Assembly: GCA_035635575.1 (NCBI GenBank)
Contig: DASQAV010000009.1
Span: 1 to 8,264, forward strand
Source of the DNA: WS-7 sp035635575
Lineage (GTDB): Bacteria > Eisenbacteria > RBG-16-71-46 > SZUA-252
Direction of reading: 5' to 3'
Length of the DNA stretch: 8,264 nt
Part shown: one piece after another, positions 1 to 5,874 of the stretch
Layout: each line of letters starts with the position of its first letter
Position numbering within the stretch: position 1 is the first letter of the stretch
Translations under genes and position numbers: made by a program
The notes under the pieces: model-generated
The model's database searches: none
What the model was told of the DNA's origin: nothing
The model's input: only the letters and a program-made list of their open reading frames with translations

Positions 1-711
1 GGGACGCGCGAGGAAGAGGTCGTCCAGGCCACGAACGTCCGGAAGAAGATCGCCGAGAACATGCTCCGCTCGCGGCACATGGCGGCGCACTGCTCGACCT
101 GGGACGAAGTGGACATGACGAGGCTGGTGGAGCTTCGCTCCAGGATGAAGGAGCGGGTGAAATCGACCTACGGCGTGAACCTGACCTACATGCCCTTCAT
201 CCTGAAAGCGGTGGTCCGGGCGTTGAAAGAGTTCCCGGTCCTGAACGCCTCCATGACCGAGCAGGGCGAGATCCACTACAAGAAGTACTACAACATCGGC
301 GTCGCCGTGCACCGGGACCAGGGGCTGATCGTGCCGGTCGTGCACGACGCCGACCGCAAGACGCTGCTCCAGCTCGGGCACGATATCGAGGATCTGGGCA
401 ACCGCGCCCGCCAGGACAAGCTTCAGCTGAACGACATCCAGGGCGGTACCTTCACCATCACGAACGCCGGCATGTTCGGAGCGACCGCCTCCACGCCGAT
501 CATCAACTTTCCCGAAGTAGGGGTTCTGGGCGTCCACCTGATCCAGGAGCGTCCGGTCGTGCGCGACCATCGCATCATGATCCGCAACATGATGACGCTC
601 GTCGTGAGCTTCGATCACCGGCTGGTGGACGGCACCCCCGCGGTCCAGTTCCTCCACCGCGTGAAGGAGCTCCTGGAAGACCCCGAGAGCTGGCTGCTCG
701 ATTCCATCTGA
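1..711 (+). CDS. 2-oxoacid dehydrogenase E2 acyltransferase, C-terminal catalytic part (partial at left edge)
   Basis: Catalytic core of a dihydrolipoamide acyltransferase (E2), which moves an acyl group from the lipoyl arm to CoA in a pyruvate, branched-chain or 2-oxoglutarate dehydrogenase complex in the cytoplasm. The frame is open from base 1, where the residues VRKKIAENM match the start of the catalytic domain, so the ATG at 61 is internal; the lipoyl and E1/E3-binding domains lie outside the window. The active-site motif DHRLVDG is at 613-633, with catalytic His at 616-618 and Asp at 628-630. The stretch FTITNAG...TPIINFPEVGVLGV is also typical. The wording looks more like pyruvate or branched-chain E2 than 2-oxoglutarate E2, but substrate cannot be settled from this part. 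The stop is followed 7 bp later by lipB, so the two are probably co-transcribed. Confidence 0.95.
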   Translation, partial: GTREEEVVQATNVRKKIAENMLRSRHMAAHCSTWDEVDMTRLVELRSRMKERVKSTYGVNLTYMPFILKAVVRALKEFPVLNASMTEQGEIHYKKYYNIGVAVHRDQGLIVPVVHDADRKTLLQLGHDIEDLGNRARQDKLQLNDIQGGTFTITNAGMFGATASTPIINFPEVGVLGVHLIQERPVVRDHRIMIRNMMTLVVSFDHRLVDGTPAVQFLHRVKELLEDPESWLLDSI

Positions 712-718
712 GGCATCC

Positions 719-1393
719 ATGAACCCGCCGATCGCGGCGCAGGATCTGGGACGAATCTCCTACAGGGAGGCGCTCGAGCTCCAGCACCGCGCCGTCTCCT
801 CGCGCGCCATGAACCGGACGGGCGACGTCATCTATTTCGCCGAGCACGAGCCGGTGCTCACGGTAGGAAGGGCCGGGCGCACGGAGAGTCTCCGCGCCTC
901 GGAAGGGGTCCTGCGCGCGAGGGGCGTCGAAGTGGTCCCGGTGGAGCGCGGGGGCGACATCACCTATCACGGCCCCGGCCAGATCGTGGCCTATCCCATC
1001 GTGTCGCTGGCATCGCTTCCCCACGGGCGCGATCTCCATCGCTACCTGAGAGACCTCGAGGAGGTCCTGATCCGCGCGCTCTCGTCCTACGGGATCCGGG
1101 CTACCCGGCATCCGGAGTACACGGGCGTGTGGGTGGGTGACCGCAAGGTCGCCGCGATCGGGGTCGCGGTCCGGCGCTGGATCACCTTCCACGGATTCGC
1201 GCTCAACGTGGATCCGGATCTGGGACACTTCGACTGGATCCACCCCTGCGGCATCCGGCACCTGGGCGTCACGTCGATGCGGGTGCTCCTGGGCGAGGCG
1301 CCTCCGCGCGCCGAGGTGCTGGCGCGGATCCGGGACGCCTTCGCCGGGGTGTGGGACCGGCCCGTCGTGGAGGAGGCCCCGTGCCTGACGTGA
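719..1393 (+). CDS. lipB: Octanoyl-[acyl carrier protein]:protein N-octanoyltransferase LipB
   Basis: LipB transfers octanoate from acyl carrier protein to the lipoyl-domain lysine of E2 and GcvH proteins, the first step of lipoate biosynthesis before LipA adds sulfur. The 224-residue length is normal. The family signature RGGDITYHGPGQ is at residues 77-88. The catalytic Lys-Cys pair is visible as K143 in DRKVAAIG and C177 in HPCGI, followed by the expected THFHG-like WITFHGFALNV context between them. The ATG at 719 is preceded by GAGG at 710-713, which overlaps the E2 stop codon and gives 5-nt spacing, so translation may be coupled to E2. The gene sits directly behind a lipoylated enzyme subunit gene, its likely client. 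The 3' end overlaps the next gene by 13 nt. Confidence 0.97.
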   Translation: MNPPIAAQDLGRISYREALELQHRAVSSRAMNRTGDVIYFAEHEPVLTVGRAGRTESLRASEGVLRARGVEVVPVERGGDITYHGPGQIVAYPIVSLASLPHGRDLHRYLRDLEEVLIRALSSYGIRATRHPEYTGVWVGDRKVAAIGVAVRRWITFHGFALNVDPDLGHFDWIHPCGIRHLGVTSMRVLLGEAPPRAEVLARIRDAFAGVWDRPVVEEAPCLT

Positions 1394-2796
1394 CCTCGCA
1401 GCCCAAGACCCGGATCGAGCGCGATTCCCTGGGGACCCTCGAGGTCCCGGCCGACGCCTACTACGGTGTGCAGACCGCGCGGGCCATCCTGAACTTTCCG
1501 ATCTCGGGAGAGCGTCTTCACATCGAGATGGTGCGTGCCATGGCGCGCATCAAGATCGCCGCCGCCCGCGCCAATCGGGACGTGGGCGCCCTGGACGGGA
1601 AGAAGGGCGAGGCCATCGTGAAGGCCGCCGAGGAGGTCCTGGCGGGCAAGCACGACAAGGACTTCGTCGTGGACGCGTACCAGGCGGGCGCGGGGACCTC
1701 GTTCCACATGAACGTGAACGAGGTGATCGCGAACCGCGCCTGCGAGCTCCTGGGCGGCAAGCGCGGCGACCCGACGCTCGTGAGCCCCAACGATCACGTG
1801 AACATGGCGCAGTCCACGAACGACGTGATCCCGACCGCGATGCGCATGGCGAGCCACGTCCTGATCGGCCCCGTGCTGGAGGAGATGAAGGCCCTGGCGC
1901 GCTCCCTGGGCGGACGCGCGCAGGCGTTCTCGCACGTGCTCAAGTCCGGGCGGACGCATCTTCAAGACGCCGTGCCCATCACGCTGGGGCAGGAGTTCTC
2001 GGGCTACGAGGTCTCGGTCCAGGGATGGGTGGATTCGCTGGCGCGGAGCCGCGAGGGGCTCCTGGCGCTGGGACTGGGCGGAAACGCGGTGGGCACAGGA
2101 ATCAACGCGCACCCGGAATACCGGACGCGGGCGGTGAAGCATCTGGCGCAGCTGACGGGGATCCCCTTCGTCCCCGCGAAGAACCTCTTCGAGGCGATGC
2201 AGAGCATGGCCCCCTTTGTCCGCGTCTCCTCGGACCTCCGCGGATTCGTGCTCGACCTCAATCGCATCGCCAACGACCTGAGGCTCCTCGCCAGCGGCCC
2301 GACGACCGGCCTCTACGAGATCCTGCTCCCGGCGGTGCAGCCGGGCTCCTCGATCATGCCCGGCAAGGTGAACCCGGTCATGCTCGAGATGACGAACATG
2401 GTCTGCTACCAGGTGATCGGCTACGACACGACCGTGGCCTTCGCCTCCCAGGCAGGCCAGCTGGAGCTGAACGTCATGATGCCGGTGATCGCCCACGACC
2501 TGACGAAGGCGCTCGCCCTCCTGGCGCCCGCGCTCCGCGCCTTGCGCGAGAAGTGCATCGACGGGATCACGGCCAACGAGGAGGTCTGCCGGCGGTATTT
2601 CGAGCGCTCCATGGCGCTCGCCACGGCGTTGAACCCCTATATCGGCTACCTGGCGGCCGCGGAGATCGCGAAGGAATCCGTGAAGACCGGAAAGACGGTG
2701 GTGGAGCTGGTCCGCGAGAAGAAGCTCCTCACCGAGGAGCAGATCAAGAAGGTGTTTTCCCCGGAGGGGATGACGAACCCAGGGGGGAAGGGATAA
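1381..2796 (+). CDS. aspA: Aspartate ammonia-lyase (aspartase/fumarase superfamily)
   Basis: Predicted to convert L-aspartate reversibly to fumarate and ammonia as a cytoplasmic homotetramer. I chose the GTG at 1381 (471 residues): GGAGGAGG lies at 1369-1376, and the resulting N-terminus leads into RIERDSLGTLEVPADAYYGVQT, as in aspartases. The ATG at 1351 would add ten residues (MGPARRGGGP) with no family counterpart. Visible motifs are QSTND (residues 144-148), GRTHLQDAVPITLGQEF with H193, and the signature GSSIMPGKVNPVM (322-334), where S323 is the expected catalytic base and K329 and N331 bind substrate. Aspartase is preferred over class II fumarase because the signature continues with VM rather than the TQ usual in FumC, and because of GQLELNVM and GITANEEVC. 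From recalled sequences it resembles the Bacillus AnsB type. Fumarase activity remains possible. It is the last gene of the E2-lipB operon. Confidence 0.85.
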   Translation: MPDVTSQPKTRIERDSLGTLEVPADAYYGVQTARAILNFPISGERLHIEMVRAMARIKIAAARANRDVGALDGKKGEAIVKAAEEVLAGKHDKDFVVDAYQAGAGTSFHMNVNEVIANRACELLGGKRGDPTLVSPNDHVNMAQSTNDVIPTAMRMASHVLIGPVLEEMKALARSLGGRAQAFSHVLKSGRTHLQDAVPITLGQEFSGYEVSVQGWVDSLARSREGLLALGLGGNAVGTGINAHPEYRTRAVKHLAQLTGIPFVPAKNLFEAMQSMAPFVRVSSDLRGFVLDLNRIANDLRLLASGPTTGLYEILLPAVQPGSSIMPGKVNPVMLEMTNMVCYQVIGYDTTVAFASQAGQLELNVMMPVIAHDLTKALALLAPALRALREKCIDGITANEEVCRRYFERSMALATALNPYIGYLAAAEIAKESVKTGKTVVELVREKKLLTEEQIKKVFSPEGMTNPGGKG

Positions 2797-2860
2797 CGGG
2801 AAGCCGTGTTTCCCTCGGAAATCCTACCGAAAAATTTCCCACGGGAAACACGGCTTCCCG
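2797..2860. repeat. Perfect 18-bp inverted repeat with nested TTTCCC/GGGAAA stems
   Basis: The left arm CGGGAAGCCGTGTTTCCC (2797-2814) is exactly complementary to the right arm (2843-2860), with a 28-nt loop. It begins on the base after the lyase stop codon. Inside, GGAAAT (2817-2822) can pair with ATTTCC (2834-2839), so the whole element folds as one long two-part hairpin. Each arm can also close on itself (GGGAA with TTCCC). No U-run follows directly, so it is not a standard intrinsic terminator. It may protect the mRNA 3' end, or be a member of a dispersed palindromic repeat family (REP-like). Which of these holds cannot be told from one copy. Confidence 0.85.
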
Positions 2861-2891
2861 CTGCCCCTACCGCCGCTGCGAGGAAAGAGAA

Positions 2892-2919
2892 ACGGGGGGC
2901 GCCTTTCGGCACCCCCCGT
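2892..2919. terminator. Bidirectional intrinsic terminator between convergent genes
   Basis: A 12-bp GC-rich stem (2892-2903 with 2908-2919) has a 4-nt loop. On the minus strand it closes with a GAAA tetraloop, its only irregular pair is a U-G wobble, and TTCTCTTTCCTC follows, giving a good terminator for the outer-membrane protein gene, whose stop lies 24 bp upstream. On the plus strand the same position is a C-A mismatch with a UUUC loop, followed by CTTGCTTCTTAT, so termination of the lyase operon should work but less well. Confidence 0.85.
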
Positions 2920-2942
2920 CTTGCTTCTTATCCTACGGCTGA

Positions 2943-3539
2943 TTACAGGCTGATGCCCAAACCAGCGCGGACGTTCATGTAGTTGGTGCTGGTCCCCGGG
3001 GTGGAAACCGAGTGGTAGGTGCCCATGAGGTTCAGCTTCGTCTTCGGGCCCACCGGGAATCCCACACCCGCGCCAACGTTGAAGCCGAACTTGCCATCGC
3101 TGGCGGTCGCGTTCGTCGAAGCCGTCGTGTCCTCATCCTTGACGGACACGCTGTAATAACCGCCACCGACCTGAGCACAGAAGCTCGGGCCGACCGGCGC
3201 ACCGAAATTCATCCGGAGCTCGGGCGACACGCGCAGCATGTGGATCGAGGCCGTGTGGTTGTTCGAACCGCTGACATAGTCCAGATGGCCCAGGTTGTCG
3301 TAGGAGACTTCCATACCCCACGACGTCTTCGGAGCGATGCCACGGAAGTAGCCGGCACCGAACGTCAGCCCACCCTTGGGTGAATCGGTCGAGATGCCCG
3401 GAGCGATTTCGGTCGAGGACTTCGCATAACCGCCCGAGATCTCCAGCGTTCCCACACTCGGCGTTGCCGAGGCAGCCGCGGCGAACGCCGTGACCAGAGC
3501 AAACGTGAACAGCATTGTGGCAAACCGAGTCCGATTCAT
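2943..3539 (-). CDS. Small outer-membrane beta-barrel protein with signal peptide
   Basis: 198-residue predicted secreted protein, probably an eight-stranded outer-membrane barrel. The N-terminus MNRTRFATMLFTFALVTAFA is a signal peptide, with likely cleavage after ASA at residue 25. The mature part is rich in Gly, Ser, Thr and aromatic residues in alternating beta-strand patterns (GGLTFGAGYF, TSWGMEVSYDNLGHLDY, FGFNVGAGVGFPVG, LNLMGTYHSV), separated by polar loops. It ends in NVRAGLGISL, a strand-like end although the final residue is Leu rather than the usual Phe. There is one Cys (C121). The ATG at 3539 has AAGGGGG at 3545-3551 with 5-nt spacing. It resembles the general OmpW/OmpA-like barrel class, with no specific function recognisable. 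It appears to have its own sigma-28-like promoter and a structured leader, and a strong terminator follows. Confidence 0.85.
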   Translation of the reverse strand: MNRTRFATMLFTFALVTAFAAAASATPSVGTLEISGGYAKSSTEIAPGISTDSPKGGLTFGAGYFRGIAPKTSWGMEVSYDNLGHLDYVSGSNNHTASIHMLRVSPELRMNFGAPVGPSFCAQVGGGYYSVSVKDEDTTASTNATASDGKFGFNVGAGVGFPVGPKTKLNLMGTYHSVSTPGTSTNYMNVRAGLGISL

Positions 3540-3610
3540 TGGTTCCCCCTTACTTGAACGATGCGATTCCTTCCGCCCATCCCCTGGACGGCGTAGCGAC
3601 GAGACGCCAC
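3536..3610 (-). CDS. Possible 24-residue leader ORF upstream of the outer-membrane protein gene
   Basis: A GTG at 3610 opens a 24-codon frame, Arg-rich (MASRRYAVQG at its N-terminus), with AGGGAGGA at 3615-3622 placed 4 nt upstream. Its TGA stop (3538-3536) overlaps the ATG of the barrel gene as ATGA, the usual arrangement for translational coupling. The start codon and part of the ribosome binding site lie inside the hairpin at 3586-3617. It is too short for coding statistics, and the Shine-Dalgarno-like sequence could be chance in purine-rich leader RNA. It is listed as a candidate only. Confidence 0.25.
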   Translation of the reverse strand: MASRRYAVQGMGGRNRIVQVRGNQ

Positions 3611-3617
3611 GCAGTCC
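3586..3617 (-). promoter_or_regulatory. Leader RNA hairpin
   Basis: On the minus strand GGAC, GCGT and GCG pair with CGC, ACGC and GTCC around a 6-nt loop. One U-C mismatch and one G-U wobble interrupt 11 Watson-Crick pairs. It lies 47 nt upstream of the barrel gene start and covers the GTG and part of the ribosome binding site of the possible leader ORF. I do not recognise it as a known riboswitch; it could stabilise the mRNA or control leader translation. Confidence 0.5.
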
Positions 3618-3626
3618 TCCCTAAGT

Positions 3627-3648
3627 GCAGATGATTCGACGCAGATGA
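3627..3648 (-). repeat. 8-bp direct repeat next to the predicted transcription start
   Basis: TCATCTGC on the minus strand occurs twice (3648-3641 and 3634-3627) with a 14-bp period, immediately downstream of the predicted -10 element. The placement would suit an operator, but 14 bp is not a full helical turn multiple and the repeat is short. Confidence 0.35.
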
Positions 3649-3654
3649 ATAGAG

Positions 3655-3683
3655 GTATCGGCACCTGCGTGAAATTACTTGAG
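3655..3683 (-). promoter_or_regulatory. Sigma-28 (FliA-type) promoter-like site for the outer-membrane protein gene
   Basis: The minus strand reads CTCAAGT (3683-3677), a 14-nt spacer, then GCCGATAC (3662-3655). This agrees closely with sigma-28 promoters as known from proteobacteria (TCAAG-type -35 and GCCGATA -10), with spacing within the usual range. Transcription would begin near 3648, giving a leader of about 110 nt before the barrel gene ATG. No comparable sigma-70 pair is visible nearby: TATTCA follows TTTCAC at 17 bp but matches poorly. Whether this organism has a sigma-28 factor cannot be seen here. Confidence 0.6.
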
Positions 3684-3699
3684 TAAGGGGGGAACGGGG

Positions 3700-4968
3700 T
3701 CAGGCGTCGGGGAGCTCCACCTCGGACCGGGGCACTTTGCCCTCTGGAACTCGATGGAAGAACGCACCATACAGGATGGAGGCGACTACGTAGAGGAGGG
3801 CCGCGAGGAGCAGGGGCTCCGCGTACCCGCGCCGCTCGATCAGGGCACCTCCGATGTCGGCGCTCACGCTCCAGGCCACGAACCAGGTGAGGGAGAGCAG
3901 GCTGTTGGTGATGGCGTGCTCGCGCTCGGGCACCACTTCCATCGCGAAGTGGGTCGTGAGCGGCTGATTCATGTTCATGAGGGCTGCACGGAAGAGAAAC
4001 GCCACGACCACGACGGGAAAGGATGCCGAGAGCGCGAGGAGGACCATGAAGGGGACCGAAAGAAGCTGCGTCAGGACGACGCCGCGCACCAGACCGACCC
4101 GGCGTGAGACCGAGGGCCCGAAGAGATTCCCCAGAACCATCGATGCCTGCATGAAGGCGTAGAGAACGCCGATCGCGCCCGCCGAGAGGCCGAAGCGGTC
4201 GCGGAAGTAGAGGTTCAGGAACGGAATGATGAGCCCCGCTCCCAGCCCGATCAGGGTGGCCGGGAGCGCGAGCTTGAACTGAAGCCCCCAGTCCACCTCG
4301 GTCAATTCTCGGATTTGCTCCCACAAGGAGGGCGTCCGCTCCTCCTCGGGCGACGGGCTCCATCCGCCCATGCGGTAGAAGGGAATCGCGGCGAGGAGCG
4401 TGATCGCGCAGGCCACCCAGAGCGACCAGCGGAGCGTGAGCCTTGCGGAGTCGCTCATCGAGCTGAAGAGGTGCGGCATCGCGCCGCCCAGCACCGAGCC
4501 GACGATGGAGGCCAGGAAGAGCGACGTGAACGCGGCGCTGAAGATGTAGGGGCGCAGGGGCGGGCTGACTTCGCGCATCACCACCGGCGCGATCGAGAGC
4601 CGGAAGGTCGTCACGACCATGCCCGATACGAACGCCGCGAGGAGCAGGAGCTCCGGAGCCACGAGGCTTCCGAGCAAGAGATACGTGGAGGCAGTGAGGG
4701 CGCCCGCGGCGACGAGGATCGCGCGCGAGGAGACCCGGCGAAACAGGAACGCGACCGGAAGGGCGGCCACCGCGGCCCCCAGGGAGATCTTCGAGAGGAT
4801 CTGCCCGATCCCGGCGTCGCTCACCCCCAGCTCGCGGAGGTAGAGGTTGAAGAGGAGGGAGAAGATCGATTGGCCGAGGCCGCAGAGGAAGAGCCCATAT
4901 AAGTAGAAGCGAGCGTTCCGGCCGGAGCCCCGGACGGCGCGGACGTACTCGCCGATCGCTCCCCTCAA
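3700..4968 (-). CDS. MFS family transporter, 12 transmembrane segments
   Basis: 422-residue inner-membrane permease of the major facilitator superfamily. About twelve hydrophobic segments are visible in two halves: the first from about residue 22 to 188, then a charged cytoplasmic loop near 190-225 (GGWSPSPEEERTPSLWEQIRELTE), and the second half to about 413. The N-terminal half has FNLYLRELGVSDAGIGQIL before the second segment, and the second half repeats this as LNLYFRDRFGLSAGAIGVLYA, as expected from internal duplication. The substrate cannot be predicted; the general look is that of drug- or metabolite-efflux MFS proteins. The start is a TTG at 4968 that overlaps the stop of the upstream gene (TTGA), with GAGGGG at 4975-4980 spaced 6 nt; no ATG or GTG occurs nearby in frame. 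It is likely translated together with the metallophosphoesterase-like gene. No clear terminator follows its stop. Confidence 0.9.
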   Translation of the reverse strand: MRGAIGEYVRAVRGSGRNARFYLYGLFLCGLGQSIFSLLFNLYLRELGVSDAGIGQILSKISLGAAVAALPVAFLFRRVSSRAILVAAGALTASTYLLLGSLVAPELLLLAAFVSGMVVTTFRLSIAPVVMREVSPPLRPYIFSAAFTSLFLASIVGSVLGGAMPHLFSSMSDSARLTLRWSLWVACAITLLAAIPFYRMGGWSPSPEEERTPSLWEQIRELTEVDWGLQFKLALPATLIGLGAGLIIPFLNLYFRDRFGLSAGAIGVLYAFMQASMVLGNLFGPSVSRRVGLVRGVVLTQLLSVPFMVLLALSASFPVVVVAFLFRAALMNMNQPLTTHFAMEVVPEREHAITNSLLSLTWFVAWSVSADIGGALIERRGYAEPLLLAALLYVVASILYGAFFHRVPEGKVPRSEVELPDA

Positions 4969-5771
4969 TACCTACCCCTCGCGCGCTCCTTCGCGGGCAG
5001 GATCTCGAGGCAGGTCGTCCACCAGCCGGTCCGGATGGTCTCGACGAACTCGCGCGGAAGCGATTCCTCCTCCATCTCACGGGCCAGGGATTCCTGGTCG
5101 TAGCCAACGTCGATGAACCGCGGCTCCTCCCGGCCCGCCTCGAAGAGGGCGTACCAGATCCGGGGCGAGCCGTCGTTGGCGGGCCTGCCCACGGCGCCCG
5201 CGTTCACCAGAAGCCCGCGGTCCGGTAGCCGTCGCGCCCAGTGGATTCCGGTGTGGGCGCAGAGAACCGTGTCCGCCTCCGCCTCGCTCAGGAGCCTCGT
5301 CAGGAACGCGTCCGAGCACGCCGACTCCCAGAGGAACTCGTTGATCCGCCGCGGCGAGCCATGGCAGAGGAGAAACCGCCGCCCCCCGCGGGTGAAGCGG
5401 ATCGATCCCGGAAGCGCCCGGAGACGCGCACGCTCCCGGTCGGTCGTGCGGCGATGGGTGTAGTCGTAGGAAAGCTGCGCGAAGAAGTTGTCGGAAGGAT
5501 GTGTGTAGCCGCATCCGCAGTCGGGAAGCTTCTCCGCGAGGGCCACGTCGTAGTTCCCCGCCACGGTGGTCACCTCGAATTCGTCGAGAAGCGGAAGGAC
5601 CTTTCCCGGATTCGGACCGAAGCCGCCGAGGTCGCCGAGGCAGAAGAGGCGCCTGGCGCCGCGGGCGCGCGCGTCCTCTACCGCGGCGCGAAGCGCCAGG
5701 TGGTTGCTGTAGATCCCTCCGAGAATGGCGATCGTCCCTTCGAGATCGGGCTCTTGAAGCAGGAGCGTCAC
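4965..5771 (-). CDS. Metallophosphoesterase-like protein with non-canonical metal-ligand motifs
   Basis: 268-residue protein with the calcineurin-like (YfcE/MJ0936-type) phosphoesterase fold order: AILGGIYSNHLAL (residues 15-27), CLGDLGGFGPNP (44-55), VAGNYD (70-75), CHGSPRRINEFLW (136-148), CAHTGIHW (171-178), LVNAGAVGRP (188-197). GD and HGSPR are intact. The first motif, normally SDIHSN, reads GGIYSN, so both usual metal ligands are absent; GNHD reads GNYD; GHTH reads AHTG. A CGC motif sits at 85-87. I vaguely recall related proteins with GNYD plus CGC, so this may be a conserved variant subfamily rather than decay, but I could not check. Substrate is unknown. The start must be the GTG at 5771, since an in-frame TAG lies four codons upstream; no good ribosome binding site is visible. 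The stop overlaps the MFS start. Confidence 0.8.
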   Translation of the reverse strand: MTLLLQEPDLEGTIAILGGIYSNHLALRAAVEDARARGARRLFCLGDLGGFGPNPGKVLPLLDEFEVTTVAGNYDVALAEKLPDCGCGYTHPSDNFFAQLSYDYTHRRTTDRERARLRALPGSIRFTRGGRRFLLCHGSPRRINEFLWESACSDAFLTRLLSEAEADTVLCAHTGIHWARRLPDRGLLVNAGAVGRPANDGSPRIWYALFEAGREEPRFIDVGYDQESLAREMEEESLPREFVETIRTGWWTTCLEILPAKERARGRY

Positions 5772-5822
5772 GCGCGAAGGCTAGCACGCCCCCTCGCCTG
5801 CGAGGAAGCCTCCCCCCTGTGG

Positions 5823-5828
5823 TATGCT
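5823..5828 (+). promoter_or_regulatory. Possible -10 element for the ferredoxin reductase gene
   Basis: TATGCT, preceded by TGTGG, lies 46 bp before the GTG start in the 103-bp divergent intergenic region (5772-5874). The -35 is poor: CTGCGA at 5798-5803 with 19-bp spacing. No convincing promoter is seen for the divergent gene on the other strand. Confidence 0.35.
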
Positions 5829-5874
5829 CCCGTGCCCTCGGAAACGCGTGTGAACGGGAGAGACTGAAGCGATC

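Larger units (their letters stand above)
3542..3695. repeat. Inverted repeat flanking the leader of the outer-membrane protein gene
   Basis: GTTCCCCCTTACT at 3542-3554 matches the complement of AGTAAGGGGGGAAC at 3682-3695, with a single extra base in the C-run. The proximal copy contains the ribosome binding site of the barrel gene. The distal copy lies upstream of the predicted transcription start, just past the transporter stop codon. A read-through transcript would carry both arms; a transcript from the local promoter would carry only the proximal one. Confidence 0.6.

Noticed and set aside
61..63. ATG at 61 as start of the E2 gene
   Set aside because: The frame is open to base 1 and the preceding codons encode the conserved start of the catalytic domain (VRKKIAEN), so this Met is internal.
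1351..1380. ATG at 1351 as start of the lyase
   Set aside because: It adds MGPARRGGGP, which has no family counterpart, and GGAGGAGG sits directly before the GTG at 1381.
1087..2496. Long open frame on the minus strand (469 codons) opposite lipB and the lyase gene
   Set aside because: Its translation is His/Arg-rich low-complexity without motifs, and both plus-strand genes it covers are clear family members. It is a by-product of GC-rich codon use.
2797..2860. Palindrome as intrinsic terminator of the lyase operon
   Set aside because: No U-rich run follows either arm, and a typical terminator is present 30 bp further on.
3540..3699. Known riboswitch (for example cyclic-di-GMP) in the barrel gene leader
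   Set aside because: A hairpin is present, but none of the conserved riboswitch core sequences I know are visible.
3611..5107. Long open frame on the minus strand running across the MFS gene and upstream
   Set aside because: Pro/Arg-rich shadow of the MFS gene in another frame. Only its last 24 codons (3610-3536) have their own ribosome binding site and are kept as a leader ORF candidate.
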